A DNA stretch of 64,000 nucleotides from Bifidobacterium sp. N4G05 (GTDB taxonomy: Bacteria > Actinomycetota > Actinomycetes > Actinomycetales > Bifidobacteriaceae): the NCBI RefSeq assembly GCF_002742445.1, contig NZ_NJNQ01000003.1, positions 124,001 to 188,000 on the forward strand. The letters run 5' to 3'. The position numbers were made by a program, and so were the translations under genes. The notes beneath the pieces were generated by a model. That model was not told the origin of the DNA. It searched no databases and worked only from the letters and a program-made list of their open reading frames with translations. Shown piece after piece: positions 55,660 through 64,000 of this stretch (position 1 is the stretch's first letter; each line of letters begins with the position of its first letter).

Positions 55660-55973
55660 GTTCCATTCAACGGAATGCTCCCAGATTGGCAGTTCTTCAA
55701 CGTCTCAAAAGTTCATGGCACGCCAGACGCACCCATAAGGGCACGCCGAAGAACGTTCTGATACGCTCTTCATTGCACTGTTTCAACACAGTGACAGGGC
55801 ATTATGCCTGAACCCGAGGCCCTGAAAGGCTTCCAGGTGGGGACATCCCGCTTTCTTGATTTCTCAAGCCTCGTAGATAATACCACACACCACGACCACC
55901 GCGTGTCGCATTCACAAGCCCAGCTAAAGCGCACCTTACAACAACGCCGGTCAGCATACTACACTGACCTTGT
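55660..55973 (-). promoter_or_regulatory. infC promoter and long leader
   Basis: No gene seen. A TATTAT -10 element on the minus strand lies at 55877-55882, implying a leader of about 210 nt before infC. The leader contains hairpins such as CACTGTGTTGAAACAGTG. A long structured leader fits autoregulation by L20 or attenuation; the mechanism is inferred. The thiN promoter shares the far end. Confidence 0.5.
55960..55965 (+). promoter_or_regulatory. Candidate -10 element of a leaderless thiN promoter
   Basis: TACACT ends 8 nt before ATG 55974, with TTACAA 18 nt upstream as a possible -35. There is no Shine-Dalgarno sequence. The hexamer and spacing are identical to those before the alarmone synthetase gene. 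Confidence 0.55.
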
Positions 55974-56729
55974 ATGACAAATAATTCCAATACCTGTGTG
56001 ATTTTCGCGGCAGGCGAATATTACGGAGAAGCACCAATAGTTCCGGCTGACTCGTTCGTCATCGCCGCGGACGGTGGGCTCGATCATGCCCGCGCTCTTG
56101 GAGTGACGCCCGATGTGGTGGTAGGCGATTTCGATTCGATTACGGGAAATCGCCCAACCAAAAGCGAACGTACCATTGAACTGCCACCGGAGAAAGACGA
56201 TCCGGATTTGCTGTCCGCACTTAAGATCGGATGGTTTCACGGTGCAAGGCTTTTCCATATCTACGGTGCGCTCGGAGGACGAATCGACCATACGATATCC
56301 AACATCCAATTGATGGCATTGCTCGCCAATCATGGCGCCATCGGTTTTCTGCATGGCAATGATTCCATTGTGACGGCGATATGCGATGGAGATCTCGACT
56401 TCGCAGCAAACGATGTCAAACCGGGTCGCATGATCTCCGTCTTCTCGCATTCCGACACTTCCGTCGGCGTTTGCGAAAAAGGATTGAAATACAAGTTAAG
56501 CGACGTACTCATGACCAGCACCAAGGTCAACGGAGTCAGTAACGAGTTCCGGCATGGCCTGCCCGCGCATGTCGGAGTTACCCAGGGCACGCTCATCGTG
56601 ACATTCCCAGCCGAGGCTCCTCTGCCGCAGGTCTCCTGGCATCATGCGTTCAAGGGCGATCTCGGCCCATTGGACACCCAAATCTCGTCTGCGCTTGTCG
56701 AATGCGGCCTGAAACCACATGCAGCGTGA
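55974..56729 (+). CDS. thiN: Thiamine pyrophosphokinase
   Basis: 251 residues. Catalytic-domain motifs VIAADGGLDHARALGVTPDVVVGDFDSI and ELPPEKDDPDLLSALK, then LGGRIDHTISNI, form the substrate and ATP site. The C-terminal TPK B1 domain follows. It makes TPP from thiamine and ATP. The start coincides with a probable leaderless promoter. Divergent from infC. Confidence 0.93.
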   Translation: MTNNSNTCVIFAAGEYYGEAPIVPADSFVIAADGGLDHARALGVTPDVVVGDFDSITGNRPTKSERTIELPPEKDDPDLLSALKIGWFHGARLFHIYGALGGRIDHTISNIQLMALLANHGAIGFLHGNDSIVTAICDGDLDFAANDVKPGRMISVFSHSDTSVGVCEKGLKYKLSDVLMTSTKVNGVSNEFRHGLPAHVGVTQGTLIVTFPAEAPLPQVSWHHAFKGDLGPLDTQISSALVECGLKPHAA

Positions 56730-56876
56730 GCGCTCACAGAAAATACGACGTTTTCTGAAACACACGCGCGAATGCGTTGCCTTAAGTACAGGTGACGCAC
56801 TAAAGTGGGTGACGTTGGTAAACAATGGCTTCTGTGTGCCCAGCACACGTGTGGCCTACCCTAAAGGGAGAATTAC

Positions 56877-57932
56877 ATGACAGTTAAGATTGGTATCAAC
56901 GGCTTTGGTCGTATCGGTCGTCTGGCTTTCCGCCGCATCTTCGAGCTGCAGGCTCGTGGCGGCCAGGCCGGTGACATTGAGGTCGCTGCAATCAACGATC
57001 TGACCACCCCGTCCATGCTGGCCTACCTGCTGAAGTACGACAGCACCCACGGCACCTTCCGTCATGACGATGGCACCCCGGTTGAGGTCACCTCCACCGA
57101 AGACTCCATCGTGGTTGATGGCAAGGAATACAAGGTTTACGCCGAGAAGGATGCCAACAACATCCCGTGGGTCAAGAACGATGGCGTTGAGTTCGTGCTC
57201 GAGTGCACCGGCTTCTACACCTCCGCTGAGAAGTCCCAGGCTCACATCAACGCTGGCGCCAAGAAGGTCCTGATCTCCGCTCCGGCAAAGGACGAGACCA
57301 CCCCGACCGTCGTCTTCGGTGTGAACCAGGACATCCTGAAGGCTTCTGACGTGATCGTGTCCGCCGGCTCCTGCACCACCAACTCCATGGCCGCTATGGT
57401 CAAGCTGCTGGACGAGAACTGGGGCATCAAGGCTGGCTTCATGACCACCATCCACGCCTACACCGGCACCCAGATGATCCTTGACGGCCCGCGCTTCCCG
57501 AAGGCTCGCAACAACCGCGCCGCCGCAATCAACACCATTCCTCACTCCACCGGTGCTGCCAAGGCCATCGGCAAGGTCGTTCCGTCCGTGAACGGCAAGC
57601 TGCAGGGCCACGCCCAGCGTATCCAGGTTCCGGATGGCTCCGTCACCGAGCTGACCACCGTCCTGAACAAGGAAGTCACCGCTGACGAGATCAACGCCGC
57701 ATTCAAGGCCGCCTTCTCCTCCACCGACTTCTACGGCTACAACGAGGATGGCATCGTGTCTTCCGACATCATCGGCGACACCCACGGTGGCGTGTTCGAT
57801 CCGACCCAGACCGACGTCAACACCGTTGACGGCGTGACCATGGCTCGTACCGTTTCTTGGTACGACAACGAGTACGGCTTCACCTGCAACATGGTGCGCA
57901 CCCTGCTGTACTTCGCCGAGATCTCCGAGTGA
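56877..57932 (+). CDS. gap: Glyceraldehyde-3-phosphate dehydrogenase
   Basis: 351 residues. NAD-binding IGINGFGRIGRLAFRRI, catalytic Cys166 in SAGSCTTNSMAAM, and ending SWYDNEYGFTCNMVRTLLYF. Very strong codon bias (almost only C/G-ending preferred codons) indicates high expression, in line with its role after the bifid shunt. AAGGGAGA lies 6 nt before ATG 56877. Confidence 0.98.
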   Translation: MTVKIGINGFGRIGRLAFRRIFELQARGGQAGDIEVAAINDLTTPSMLAYLLKYDSTHGTFRHDDGTPVEVTSTEDSIVVDGKEYKVYAEKDANNIPWVKNDGVEFVLECTGFYTSAEKSQAHINAGAKKVLISAPAKDETTPTVVFGVNQDILKASDVIVSAGSCTTNSMAAMVKLLDENWGIKAGFMTTIHAYTGTQMILDGPRFPKARNNRAAAINTIPHSTGAAKAIGKVVPSVNGKLQGHAQRIQVPDGSVTELTTVLNKEVTADEINAAFKAAFSSTDFYGYNEDGIVSSDIIGDTHGGVFDPTQTDVNTVDGVTMARTVSWYDNEYGFTCNMVRTLLYFAEISE

Positions 57933-57977
57933 ATCAATAGCGGAACAATCCGCACGATTCTAAGTAGAACTTAGTGT

Positions 57978-58010
57978 AAGGGCTTTCGCTTCACGGCGGA
58001 AGCCCTTTTG
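57978..58010 (+). terminator. Terminator after gap
   Basis: AAGGGCTTTCGC / GCGGAAGCCCTT with one mismatch, followed by TTTG; 45 nt after the gap stop. Confidence 0.8.
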
Positions 58011-58061
58011 TTAACCGACGCAAATACGTACCGATACAAATACGTTTTAGAGTAAAGCAAC

Positions 58062-58568
58062 ATGGGCAAGAAAAAGCATGAAAAGGGAGCCGGTTCAACA
58101 CCGGCAACAGTGCAACTCGAACAAGCGGGAATCCCATTCAAGACTTACGAATATGCACATTCAAACGACCATATGGATGACGGCTATGGGGTCGAAGCCG
58201 CCACCAAACTTGGCTTTGACGAGCACCAGGTATTCAAAACGCTTATGGCCGATACCGGCTCCGAACGCGTAGTAGGCGTAGTTCCAGTAAGCGGACACAT
58301 GGATCTGAAGGCGTTGGCCGCAGCGGTCGGAGCCAAAAAAGCCGCCATGGCCGACCCAAAGGTCGCCATGCGCGAATCCGGATATGTGGTTGGAGGCATC
58401 TCACCGCTCGGCCAACGCACACATCACAAAACCGTGCTCGACGAAAGCGCTTTGCAATATAGCGAAATACTGCTGTCGGGAGGCAAACGCGGCTTCTCAA
58501 TCGGTGTCAATCCTAACGATCTGCTCAAAGTGCTTGACGGCGTAGCCGCGCCTATCGGCACTTGGTAA
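58062..58568 (+). CDS. YbaK/EbsC-type aminoacyl-tRNA deacylase
   Basis: 168 residues. Family segments: GIPFKTYEYAHSN, GFDEHQVFKTLMADT with the conserved Lys, VVPVSGHMDLKALAAAVGAKKAAMADP, and GYVVGGISPLGQRTHHKTVLDE. The enzyme hydrolyses Cys-tRNA(Pro) or similar mischarged tRNAs. It could be co-transcribed weakly with gap by read-through. Confidence 0.92.
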   Translation: MGKKKHEKGAGSTPATVQLEQAGIPFKTYEYAHSNDHMDDGYGVEAATKLGFDEHQVFKTLMADTGSERVVGVVPVSGHMDLKALAAAVGAKKAAMADPKVAMRESGYVVGGISPLGQRTHHKTVLDESALQYSEILLSGGKRGFSIGVNPNDLLKVLDGVAAPIGTW

Positions 58569-58593
58569 AGTACTCGACGATCGTAAGGTCCAA

Positions 58594-59607
58594 TCAGCAG
58601 ACCGGTTTCTTGCGAAGTTCACTGGGAAGCACGAAATGCATGTTTTCCTTGATGGTTTCAATGGTGGTCACATCATTGAAACCTTGACTTTGCAGCGATT
58701 CGATCACGCCTGACACCAATTCGTCAGGTACAGATGCGCCCGACGAGATTCCCACGGATTCAACCCCCTCGAACCATGCGGGATCAAGCTCGGACGCATC
58801 ATCCACGCGGTAGGCCTTTCCGCAAGCACCATCAAGTACACCGTCAAAACGCGTGTTCAGTCCCTCCTGCGCAACCTCCATCAAGCGTACAGAATTCGAC
58901 GAATTCGCCGAACCGACGATCACCACGCAATCCGACTGCTCGGCAACGAGTTTGACCGCGGCCTGACGATTCGACGTGGCATAGCAGATATCGGAATTCG
59001 GAGGCATCTCAATCCATGGGAACCGCTCTTTCAACGCGGTGATAGTGCCTGCCGTCTCATCCACGCTCAGCGTGGTCTGCGAAAGCAGCACCAACTTCGT
59101 GTCCGAAGAAAAATTCAGCGAATCAACATCCGACTCATGCTCAATCAGATGCACATGTTCCGGAGATTCGCCGACCACGCCAACAGCCTCATCATGACCC
59201 TTATGCCCGATGTAGATGATTTCGTAGCCTTCTTTGACGAAACGCAACACCTCACGATGCACCTTGCTCACCAAGGGGCATGTGGCATCAACAATATGCA
59301 TGCCCCGAGCCGCGGCCTCAGCCTTCACTGCAGGAGACACGCCGTGCGCAGAGAAGACAATCGGAATTCCTGCGGAAGCCGCGGAATCGGGAATCTCAGC
59401 CAATTCCTGCACGAATACTGCACCTTGAGCCGACAATTCTTCGACGACATGCTTGTTGTGCACAATCTGACGACGAACATACACCGGCGGCAGATCGTCA
59501 TTCCGAGATGGATTGGCAGCCTTGAGAATCGTCTGCACAGTCAGAATCGCCCTGTCTACGCCCGCACAAAAGCCACGGGGATCCGCCAGTACGATGCGTT
59601 TGGTCAT
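58594..59607 (-). CDS. ispH: 4-hydroxy-3-methylbut-2-enyl diphosphate reductase
   Basis: 337 residues. Cluster cysteines lie in PRGFCAGVDRA, DATCPLVSKVH and SDICYATSNRQ. Other motifs are RQIVHNKHVVEEL and VFSAHGVSP, with IVIVGSANSSNS-like VVIVGSANSSNSVRL. It is the last MEP-pathway step, giving IPP and DMAPP, the latter also the substrate of MiaA. Confidence 0.97.
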   Translation of the reverse strand: MTKRIVLADPRGFCAGVDRAILTVQTILKAANPSRNDDLPPVYVRRQIVHNKHVVEELSAQGAVFVQELAEIPDSAASAGIPIVFSAHGVSPAVKAEAAARGMHIVDATCPLVSKVHREVLRFVKEGYEIIYIGHKGHDEAVGVVGESPEHVHLIEHESDVDSLNFSSDTKLVLLSQTTLSVDETAGTITALKERFPWIEMPPNSDICYATSNRQAAVKLVAEQSDCVVIVGSANSSNSVRLMEVAQEGLNTRFDGVLDGACGKAYRVDDASELDPAWFEGVESVGISSGASVPDELVSGVIESLQSQGFNDVTTIETIKENMHFVLPSELRKKPVC

Positions 59608-59768
59608 GATGGCCGCCTTTCGTCACTTCGTGAAAACCTCATCAATACTAAGACATGGACGGCACGCCGAAGAAGCTGCATCGTCATACGGCGTAAAACA
59701 GGTAGACTGTGGTGTTGGTGGTAACAATACCGTTACCGGAACCTATCCAACGGCACTATGGAGTGACT

Positions 59769-60719
59769 ATGACCTGCATCAACCTGCCTGCCCGCACCGG
59801 ACAGCAATTCTCCATCTCCCATGGCGACTATGAAGCCGTCATCACCGAACTTGGCGCAACTATGCGCAAACTGACCTATAAGGGCGAGGATCTGACCGTC
59901 GCCCTTGGCCCTGATGATCTGGTAACCTGCTGCCACGGCCAGATCCTCATTCCGTTCCCGAACCGTATCAAGGGCGGCGAGTACACGTTCGAAGGTAAAA
60001 CCTATTCGCTGCCAATCGACGAGCATGACCGCAACACCGCCATCCACGGCTACGGCTACCGCTCGTTCTGGAAGCTGATCTCGCTTGCCGAAGACGCAGT
60101 GACCCTCGCCTGGCGCTCCCCCAACATGGTCGGTTACCCGTTTGACCTGTATGTCACCGCCACCTACAGCCTCGCCGATGACGGCATGCACTTGACCGTC
60201 AGCGCCTACAACAATGGCAACGCAAACGCGCCGTGGGCTTTGGCCATTCACCCGTGGCTCGCCAACAGCCTTAACGGCTATGGAGACGAGATCGACGAGC
60301 ACAACGCCAAATGCAGCCTCACGCTGCCGGCTCGAACGCACGTCACCGTAGACGAGAACCTCATTCCGACCGGCACCGAGCCGGTTGACGGCACCAAATA
60401 CGATCTGCGCGAAGACACTCTGCTTACCGAGCAGCCGTTCGACGATGCATGGACCAATCTGGAGCATGCCGAAGACGGTTCCGTCACGGCAGTGTTCACC
60501 CGTGCCGACGGCAAGAAGGTCCGTGTTGGCGGCGATGAAACCATTACTTCGTTCCAGGTGTGCACAGGCACGAAGTTCCCCGCATCCCAGCATCCCGCCG
60601 GCGTTGCAGTGGAACCGCAGACCGCTTATGCCAACGCGTTCAACACGGGTAACGACCTGATTGTGATCAAGCCGGGCGAAACCACCAGCACGTCGCTGTT
60701 CCTCGGTATGGCCGAGTGA
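59769..60719 (+). CDS. galM: Aldose 1-epimerase family protein
   Basis: 316 residues from ATG 59769 (GGAG 5 nt upstream); an open extension to 59709 lacks start signals. The galactose mutarotase fold shows LIPFPNRIKGGEYTFEGKTY, HGYGYRSFWKL with the conserved His, and LAIHPWLAN. It interconverts aldose anomers such as galactose. GVAVEPQTAYANAFNTG contains the catalytic Glu. Gene symbol is by family only. Confidence 0.88.
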   Translation: MTCINLPARTGQQFSISHGDYEAVITELGATMRKLTYKGEDLTVALGPDDLVTCCHGQILIPFPNRIKGGEYTFEGKTYSLPIDEHDRNTAIHGYGYRSFWKLISLAEDAVTLAWRSPNMVGYPFDLYVTATYSLADDGMHLTVSAYNNGNANAPWALAIHPWLANSLNGYGDEIDEHNAKCSLTLPARTHVTVDENLIPTGTEPVDGTKYDLREDTLLTEQPFDDAWTNLEHAEDGSVTAVFTRADGKKVRVGGDETITSFQVCTGTKFPASQHPAGVAVEPQTAYANAFNTGNDLIVIKPGETTSTSLFLGMAE

Positions 60720-60866
60720 TCTGATCGTCTGAATCAACCGACCTCGTTCACATCAAGGTCCACGGATAAGCCGAAATGGTCATGTATCGAACACAGGATT
60801 TGTCAAACGTCTTGCTTGTGTGCGATAATCCCGAAGGCTTGTTAATCGTAAGTAAAGGAGTCCATC

Positions 60867-60941
60867 ATGGGCATGCGCGGACGTAAGCGCAAGGATCGTC
60901 GTAAGAAGGCCGCCAATCACGGCAAGCGTCCAAACGCCTGA
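60867..60941 (+). CDS. Ribosomal protein bL37 (24 residues)
   Basis: A 24-codon gene. ATG 60867 has AAAGGAG 6 nt upstream. The highly basic product starts MGMRGRKRKDRRKKAA and ends NHGKRPNA, matching the actinobacterial bL37 pattern known from mycobacterial ribosomes. It has its own promoter region and is followed at once by a strong terminator, so it is monocistronic. Confidence 0.85.
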   Translation: MGMRGRKRKDRRKKAANHGKRPNA

Positions 60942-60975
60942 TCCCTGCCAGCGTGAATAACGCTACAGAACATTG

Positions 60976-61012
60976 AAAACCCCGCCGAATCACCATTGAT
61001 TCGCGGGGTTTT
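60976..61012 (+). terminator. Terminator after bL37 gene
   Basis: Arms AAAACCCCGC(C)GAATCA / TTGATTCGCGGGGTTTT, 35 nt after the stop; strong GC stem with T-tract. Confidence 0.85.
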
Positions 61013-61099
61013 CTCATATCTCCTTTCAGTCTGTCACAAGTCCGTCGTGCCAACTGCCACTGCCGATACCAATGCCACTGTCAAACGGCATGCACAAGC

Positions 61100-61348
61100 T
61101 CACTCGCCACAGCAATGGTCGAGTGTGGCTTCAAGACGGTCAATCAGACTCTGCGGGGCATGCTGCGGACGCAGATACGCGCGCATGGCCGCGATCAATG
61201 CCCTTTCATGCTCGTCGCAGCAACGTTCGGGGTCGAAACAATCACTGGAGGCGCTAACGCGCACGCTGGTATGCGTAACCCGGGTCACAACAGTGCCGTC
61301 CTCGCTGGTGGTGACAGTGGTGATATGCCGTTCGATCGATTCACTCAT
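61100..61348 (-). CDS. Small Cys-rich protein, candidate anti-sigma factor
   Basis: 82 residues, overlapping the sigma gene stop by 4 nt (ATGA). The C-terminal half has the helix pattern of zinc anti-sigma domains: DCFDPERCCDEHERALIAAM and LIDRLEATLDHCC. The canonical HxxxCxxC of RsrA is absent; cysteines instead occur as CxxxxxCC and CC. It could be a redox-sensitive partner of the upstream sigma factor, as RsrA is of SigR. This is based on position and composition, not on a clear domain match. Confidence 0.6.
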   Translation of the reverse strand: MSESIERHITTVTTSEDGTVVTRVTHTSVRVSASSDCFDPERCCDEHERALIAAMRAYLRPQHAPQSLIDRLEATLDHCCGE

Positions 61349-61950
61349 GCTCTGCCCTTCCCCGCCGTGGCATAGCCACGTTCCTTCGCATAGTTGGCAA
61401 GTTCTCGTTTCAACTGCGTGCGCGCGCGATTGAGACGGCTCATCACCGTACCGATTTTCACACCCTGCTCGTCAGCTACCTGCTGGTATGACTTGCCGTC
61501 GATCGCAGCGTCGATGAACACCTGACGGCGTTCCGGCGAAAGCTTGGCGAGCGCCGCCATGATTTCTTCAGGCGCGTAAGCGTCCAAATATTCCTGTTCC
61601 GCTGATTTAAGCTCTTCCGGTGAATGCCCAGAAGCCGAATAGATGTCCCAATCGTCGTATTCGCCGGTGGAATCGTTGGCCCGCTGCGGTCTGCGCTTGG
61701 CTTTGGCGTATTGATTGAAGTAGGCGTTGCGCTCAATGGTCGTCATCCATGCGGCGAAATTCGTTCCCTCTTGGAAGGAGTCGAATGCCTTGAATCCTCG
61801 TTCGAAAGTATCCTGCACCAAATCTTGGGCGTCATCGGGATCGTTGGTCAGCTTCATCGCCTGCCGGTACAACGCATCAACCACAGGCATGGCAAGTTTT
61901 TCAAAACGCGCCCTTTTGCTTGCCATGGTTTCCGTTCGTACTTCAGTCAC
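61345..61950 (-). CDS. ECF-type RNA polymerase sigma factor (SigH/SigR-like)
   Basis: 201 residues if started at GTG 61950; ATG 61926 (MASKRARFEK) is a second possible start. Region 2 is PVVDALYRQAMKLTNDPDDAQDLVQDTFERGFKAFDSF with AAWMTTIERNAYFNQ. Region 4 is LSPERRQVFIDAAIDGKSYQQVADEQGVKIGTVMSRLNRARTQLKREL. These are characteristic of the SigR/SigH group that runs the thiol-stress response. TACAAT lies 6 nt before GTG 61950, so a leaderless form is possible. Operon with the Cys-rich partner. Confidence 0.9.
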   Translation of the reverse strand: MTEVRTETMASKRARFEKLAMPVVDALYRQAMKLTNDPDDAQDLVQDTFERGFKAFDSFQEGTNFAAWMTTIERNAYFNQYAKAKRRPQRANDSTGEYDDWDIYSASGHSPEELKSAEQEYLDAYAPEEIMAALAKLSPERRQVFIDAAIDGKSYQQVADEQGVKIGTVMSRLNRARTQLKRELANYAKERGYATAGKGRA

Positions 61951-61956
61951 AGCTTC

Positions 61957-61962
61957 ATTGTA
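61957..61962 (-). promoter_or_regulatory. Candidate -10 element for the ECF sigma gene
   Basis: TACAAT (minus strand) ends 6 nt before GTG 61950 and 30 nt before ATG 61926. A housekeeping-like -10 is present, but no TTGACA-like -35 is at the right distance. Confidence 0.5.
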
Positions 61963-62045
61963 ATCACATCGACTTCCACATGCCATGCACATAGCTGAAG
62001 GTAGAATGGCTGTTCGGTATCCGAAGAACAGGGAGAACACGAAAC

Positions 62046-63599
62046 ATGGCTTTGACTCTGGCATCAGCAGCACGTCTGCTCAGCGAGTACGGATTGCTGC
62101 GCGAAATCATCCAAGGAGACGCCTGGACGCTTGACGCGCAGACCATCAACGGATTCGACAAGCCATTCAGTTCAATCACCTACGACACCAGGCAGGTCGT
62201 ATCTGGCACACTCCTGTGCTGCAAAGGCCGTTTCAAAGCGGAATATCTCAATGGCATCGATGATCGTGGTCTTGCCGCATACGTTGCGGAAAACGACTTC
62301 TCCGCAACAACAACGGCCCCTGGACTCATTGTGAACGACGCGCGCAAGGCCATGAGCCTACTGTCTGCCGCGTTCTACGGCCATCCGCAGAATCAACTGA
62401 AAGTCGTCGGCATTACCGGGACCAAGGGAAAAACCACCACCGCCTATCTCACCCAGGCCATGCTCAACGGCTGCTCCGGAGGAAAATGCGCACTATTCTC
62501 CTCCGTCGACAATTGCCTTGACGGACATACCTATGTCGAATCCGACCTGACCACTCCGGAATCCATGGATGCGTTCCGTATGATGCGCGAGGCTGTTGAC
62601 AATGGCATGGAATACCTGGTCATGGAGGTTTCGTCGCAGGCGTACAAAGTCGACCGTGTTTTCGGACTCACCTTCGACGTCGCCGCATTCCTCAATATCA
62701 GCCCGGACCATATCAGCCCCATCGAACATCCTACATTCGAGGATTACTTCCACTGCAAACGCCAGATCGTAAAGAATTGCCGTTCCCTGGTTCTCGGCAC
62801 GGCATGCGCACACGCCGATCTTATTCGTCAGGATGCTGCAATCGCCGATATTCCCGTCGCCACGTTCGCTCTTGGCGAAGCATCGGCCGCAGATGTGACC
62901 GCGTGGCCGAAATCCGCCGACCATAGTAGATTCGCCATTGCGCTGGAAGGTGAACAGATTGGCTCTCTCAGCCTGCAATTGGATGGCGATTTCAATTATG
63001 CGAACGCCGCCGCGGCCATTGCCATTGCGCATGCCGTTGGATTCGATTTCCACGAAACCGCCGCGAAGGAAGCGCTGCGCAATATGGAACCGGTACGTAT
63101 CGCCGGTCGTATGGAGCATTTCCACGATACGAAATCGAATACCATCGCCATTGTCGATTACGCGCACAATTATGCTTCCGTAACGGCGTTGCTCGACTAT
63201 GTTGACCAACGTTACGGCAAGGACGATCCTGAAGTCACGCTGGTCACTGGATCCGCAGGCAATAAAGCGTATGACCGCAGATCAGAAATCGTCAGGGCCG
63301 CGCAGAATCGCATCGACCATCTGATTCTCACCTTCGAAGACACGGATGATGAGCCTGTGGAACGCGTCTGCCAAGACATGCTTGACAGTGTCACCAATCC
63401 TGATCTGGATGCGAGAATCATTCTCGACCGTACGGAAGCAGTGGAATCGACCGTAGCAATCGATCGCAAGAATCCCAACCGCCTCCATATCATCCTCATC
63501 ATCGGCAAAGGCAACGAGCGCTGGTTCAAAGACCACGGCAAGCATGTTCCCTTCGAAGGCGACGACCACATTGTGGAACGTATTTTTGAACTTGCCTGA
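62046..63599 (+). CDS. murE: UDP-N-acetylmuramyl-tripeptide synthetase
   Basis: 517 residues. Mur ligase motifs: SITYDTRQVVSGTLLCCKG, ATP-binding GTKGKTTT at 125-132, ESDLTTPESMD, MEVSSQAYKVDRV, and IVDYAHNYASVTALLDY. The region that selects the third amino acid reads LTFEDTDDEPVERV and lacks the DNPR signature of mDAP-type MurE. An L-lysine or ornithine substrate is expected, as in bifidobacterial cell walls. GGGAGA lies 9 nt before ATG 62046. Followed by a femAB-type gene. Confidence 0.9.
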   Translation: MALTLASAARLLSEYGLLREIIQGDAWTLDAQTINGFDKPFSSITYDTRQVVSGTLLCCKGRFKAEYLNGIDDRGLAAYVAENDFSATTTAPGLIVNDARKAMSLLSAAFYGHPQNQLKVVGITGTKGKTTTAYLTQAMLNGCSGGKCALFSSVDNCLDGHTYVESDLTTPESMDAFRMMREAVDNGMEYLVMEVSSQAYKVDRVFGLTFDVAAFLNISPDHISPIEHPTFEDYFHCKRQIVKNCRSLVLGTACAHADLIRQDAAIADIPVATFALGEASAADVTAWPKSADHSRFAIALEGEQIGSLSLQLDGDFNYANAAAAIAIAHAVGFDFHETAAKEALRNMEPVRIAGRMEHFHDTKSNTIAIVDYAHNYASVTALLDYVDQRYGKDDPEVTLVTGSAGNKAYDRRSEIVRAAQNRIDHLILTFEDTDDEPVERVCQDMLDSVTNPDLDARIILDRTEAVESTVAIDRKNPNRLHIILIIGKGNERWFKDHGKHVPFEGDDHIVERIFELA

Positions 63600-63660
63600 C
63601 CTGCGGCAACAGCCGACCAACATCGAGTAATCACCAACCATAAGGAACAATCCAACAATC

Positions 63661-64000
63661 ATGATCACTCTTGAATTCACCGACGCAGCCACCATGGAGC
63701 AGCAGGCTGTGCAGGCGGGTCTTACCCTGCCCATCGAACAGACCGCAGTGTGGGCCAAATATCAGAACACCATTGACGGACGTACGCCGTGGGGTGCGTA
63801 TGTGGTGAAGCAGGACGACGCCCCAATCGCATTCATCTCATTCATAGATTACGAAACCCATGGCTACCACTATTTGAGGTCCGTTCATGGTCCGGCTTGG
63901 CTTGACAAGCCTTCCGCACAGCTGGAAAAGCAGGTTCGTGACCTGCTTGTTGAGGATGTACGCAAGCGCGATAAAAACGTTGTGTTCCTGCGTATCGATT
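63661..64000 (+). CDS. FemAB/FmhB-type peptidoglycan bridge aminoacyltransferase, N-terminal part
   Basis: The frame starts at ATG 63661 and runs off the right edge (113 codons). FemABX features: LPIEQTAVWAKYQNTIDGRTPWG, HYHYLRSVHGPAWLD-like YHYLRSVHGPAWLDK, and KRDKNVVFLRID. These enzymes add amino acids from aminoacyl-tRNA to the lysine or ornithine side chain of lipid II. Position directly after murE suits a shared cell-wall operon. Confidence 0.85.
   Translation, partial: MITLEFTDAATMEQQAVQAGLTLPIEQTAVWAKYQNTIDGRTPWGAYVVKQDDAPIAFISFIDYETHGYHYLRSVHGPAWLDKPSAQLEKQVRDLLVEDVRKRDKNVVFLRID

Noticed and set aside
1..64000. CRISPR arrays, tRNA or rRNA genes
   Set aside because: No regularly spaced direct repeats and no cloverleaf with a TTC-type T-arm and acceptor pairing were noticed in reading the window.

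Overview
The window is a 64-kb chromosomal segment of a high-GC actinobacterium, almost certainly a Bifidobacterium. The support is actinobacterial families (DUF3159/DUF3710 pair, 24-residue bL37, NarL-type two-component pairs, an ECF sigma factor with a small Cys-rich partner), a MurE next to a FemAB-type bridge enzyme, a large oligopeptide permease locus, and an nrtR-nadABC-nifS NAD operon. The species cannot be fixed from sequence reading alone. I saw no rRNA, tRNA or CRISPR array.

Layout. 1-6.9 kb: 5' part of ftsK, miaA-miaB (tRNA hypermodification), a small alarmone synthetase, an EamA exporter and a BI-1 family membrane protein with a Q/N/Y-rich head. 7.1-12.6 kb is an accessory island. 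A NarL-type histidine kinase gene is split by a 2.1-kb fragment of Firmicutes-like DNA, made of a decayed primase/helicase gene and an AT-rich NTF2-like gene. The kinase's response regulator has lost its middle. An intact DUF262/DUF1524/RAMA protein of the GmrSD type follows. 12.6-18.4 kb: an intact two-component system diverging from an ABC-2 exporter. 18.4-21.8 kb: AraC regulator, sugar O-acetyltransferase, MATE exporter. 21.9-31.8 kb: aconitase, P-type ATPase, a lone lipoprotein, an RNA uracil methyltransferase, DUF3159, DUF3710, exonuclease III. 31.8-39.6 kb: oppDF-oppC-oppB and two tandem oppA genes that share identical DNA blocks.

39.7-64 kb: xerC-like recombinase, tyrA/pheA (Tyr and Phe branches from prephenate), a membrane protein, typA, the NAD operon nrtR-nadA-nadB-nadC-nifS under two NrtR-like palindromes, parA, xerD, infC-rpmI-rplT, thiN, gap, a YbaK deacylase, ispH, an aldose-1-epimerase, bL37, an ECF sigma/anti-sigma pair, murE and the start of a femAB-like gene.

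Themes. (1) Nested decay plus insertion of foreign DNA at 7.1-10.4 kb. (2) An NAD regulon with a duplicated operator and an unlisted 35-codon membrane ORF. (3) Several genes with a TANNNT -10 element only 6-8 nt before the start codon, suggesting leaderless mRNAs. (4) Mosaic identity between the tandem oppA genes. (5) A modified-DNA restriction-type protein lacking the expected nuclease histidine. Functions are assigned from recognised motifs and remembered family features; no search was run.
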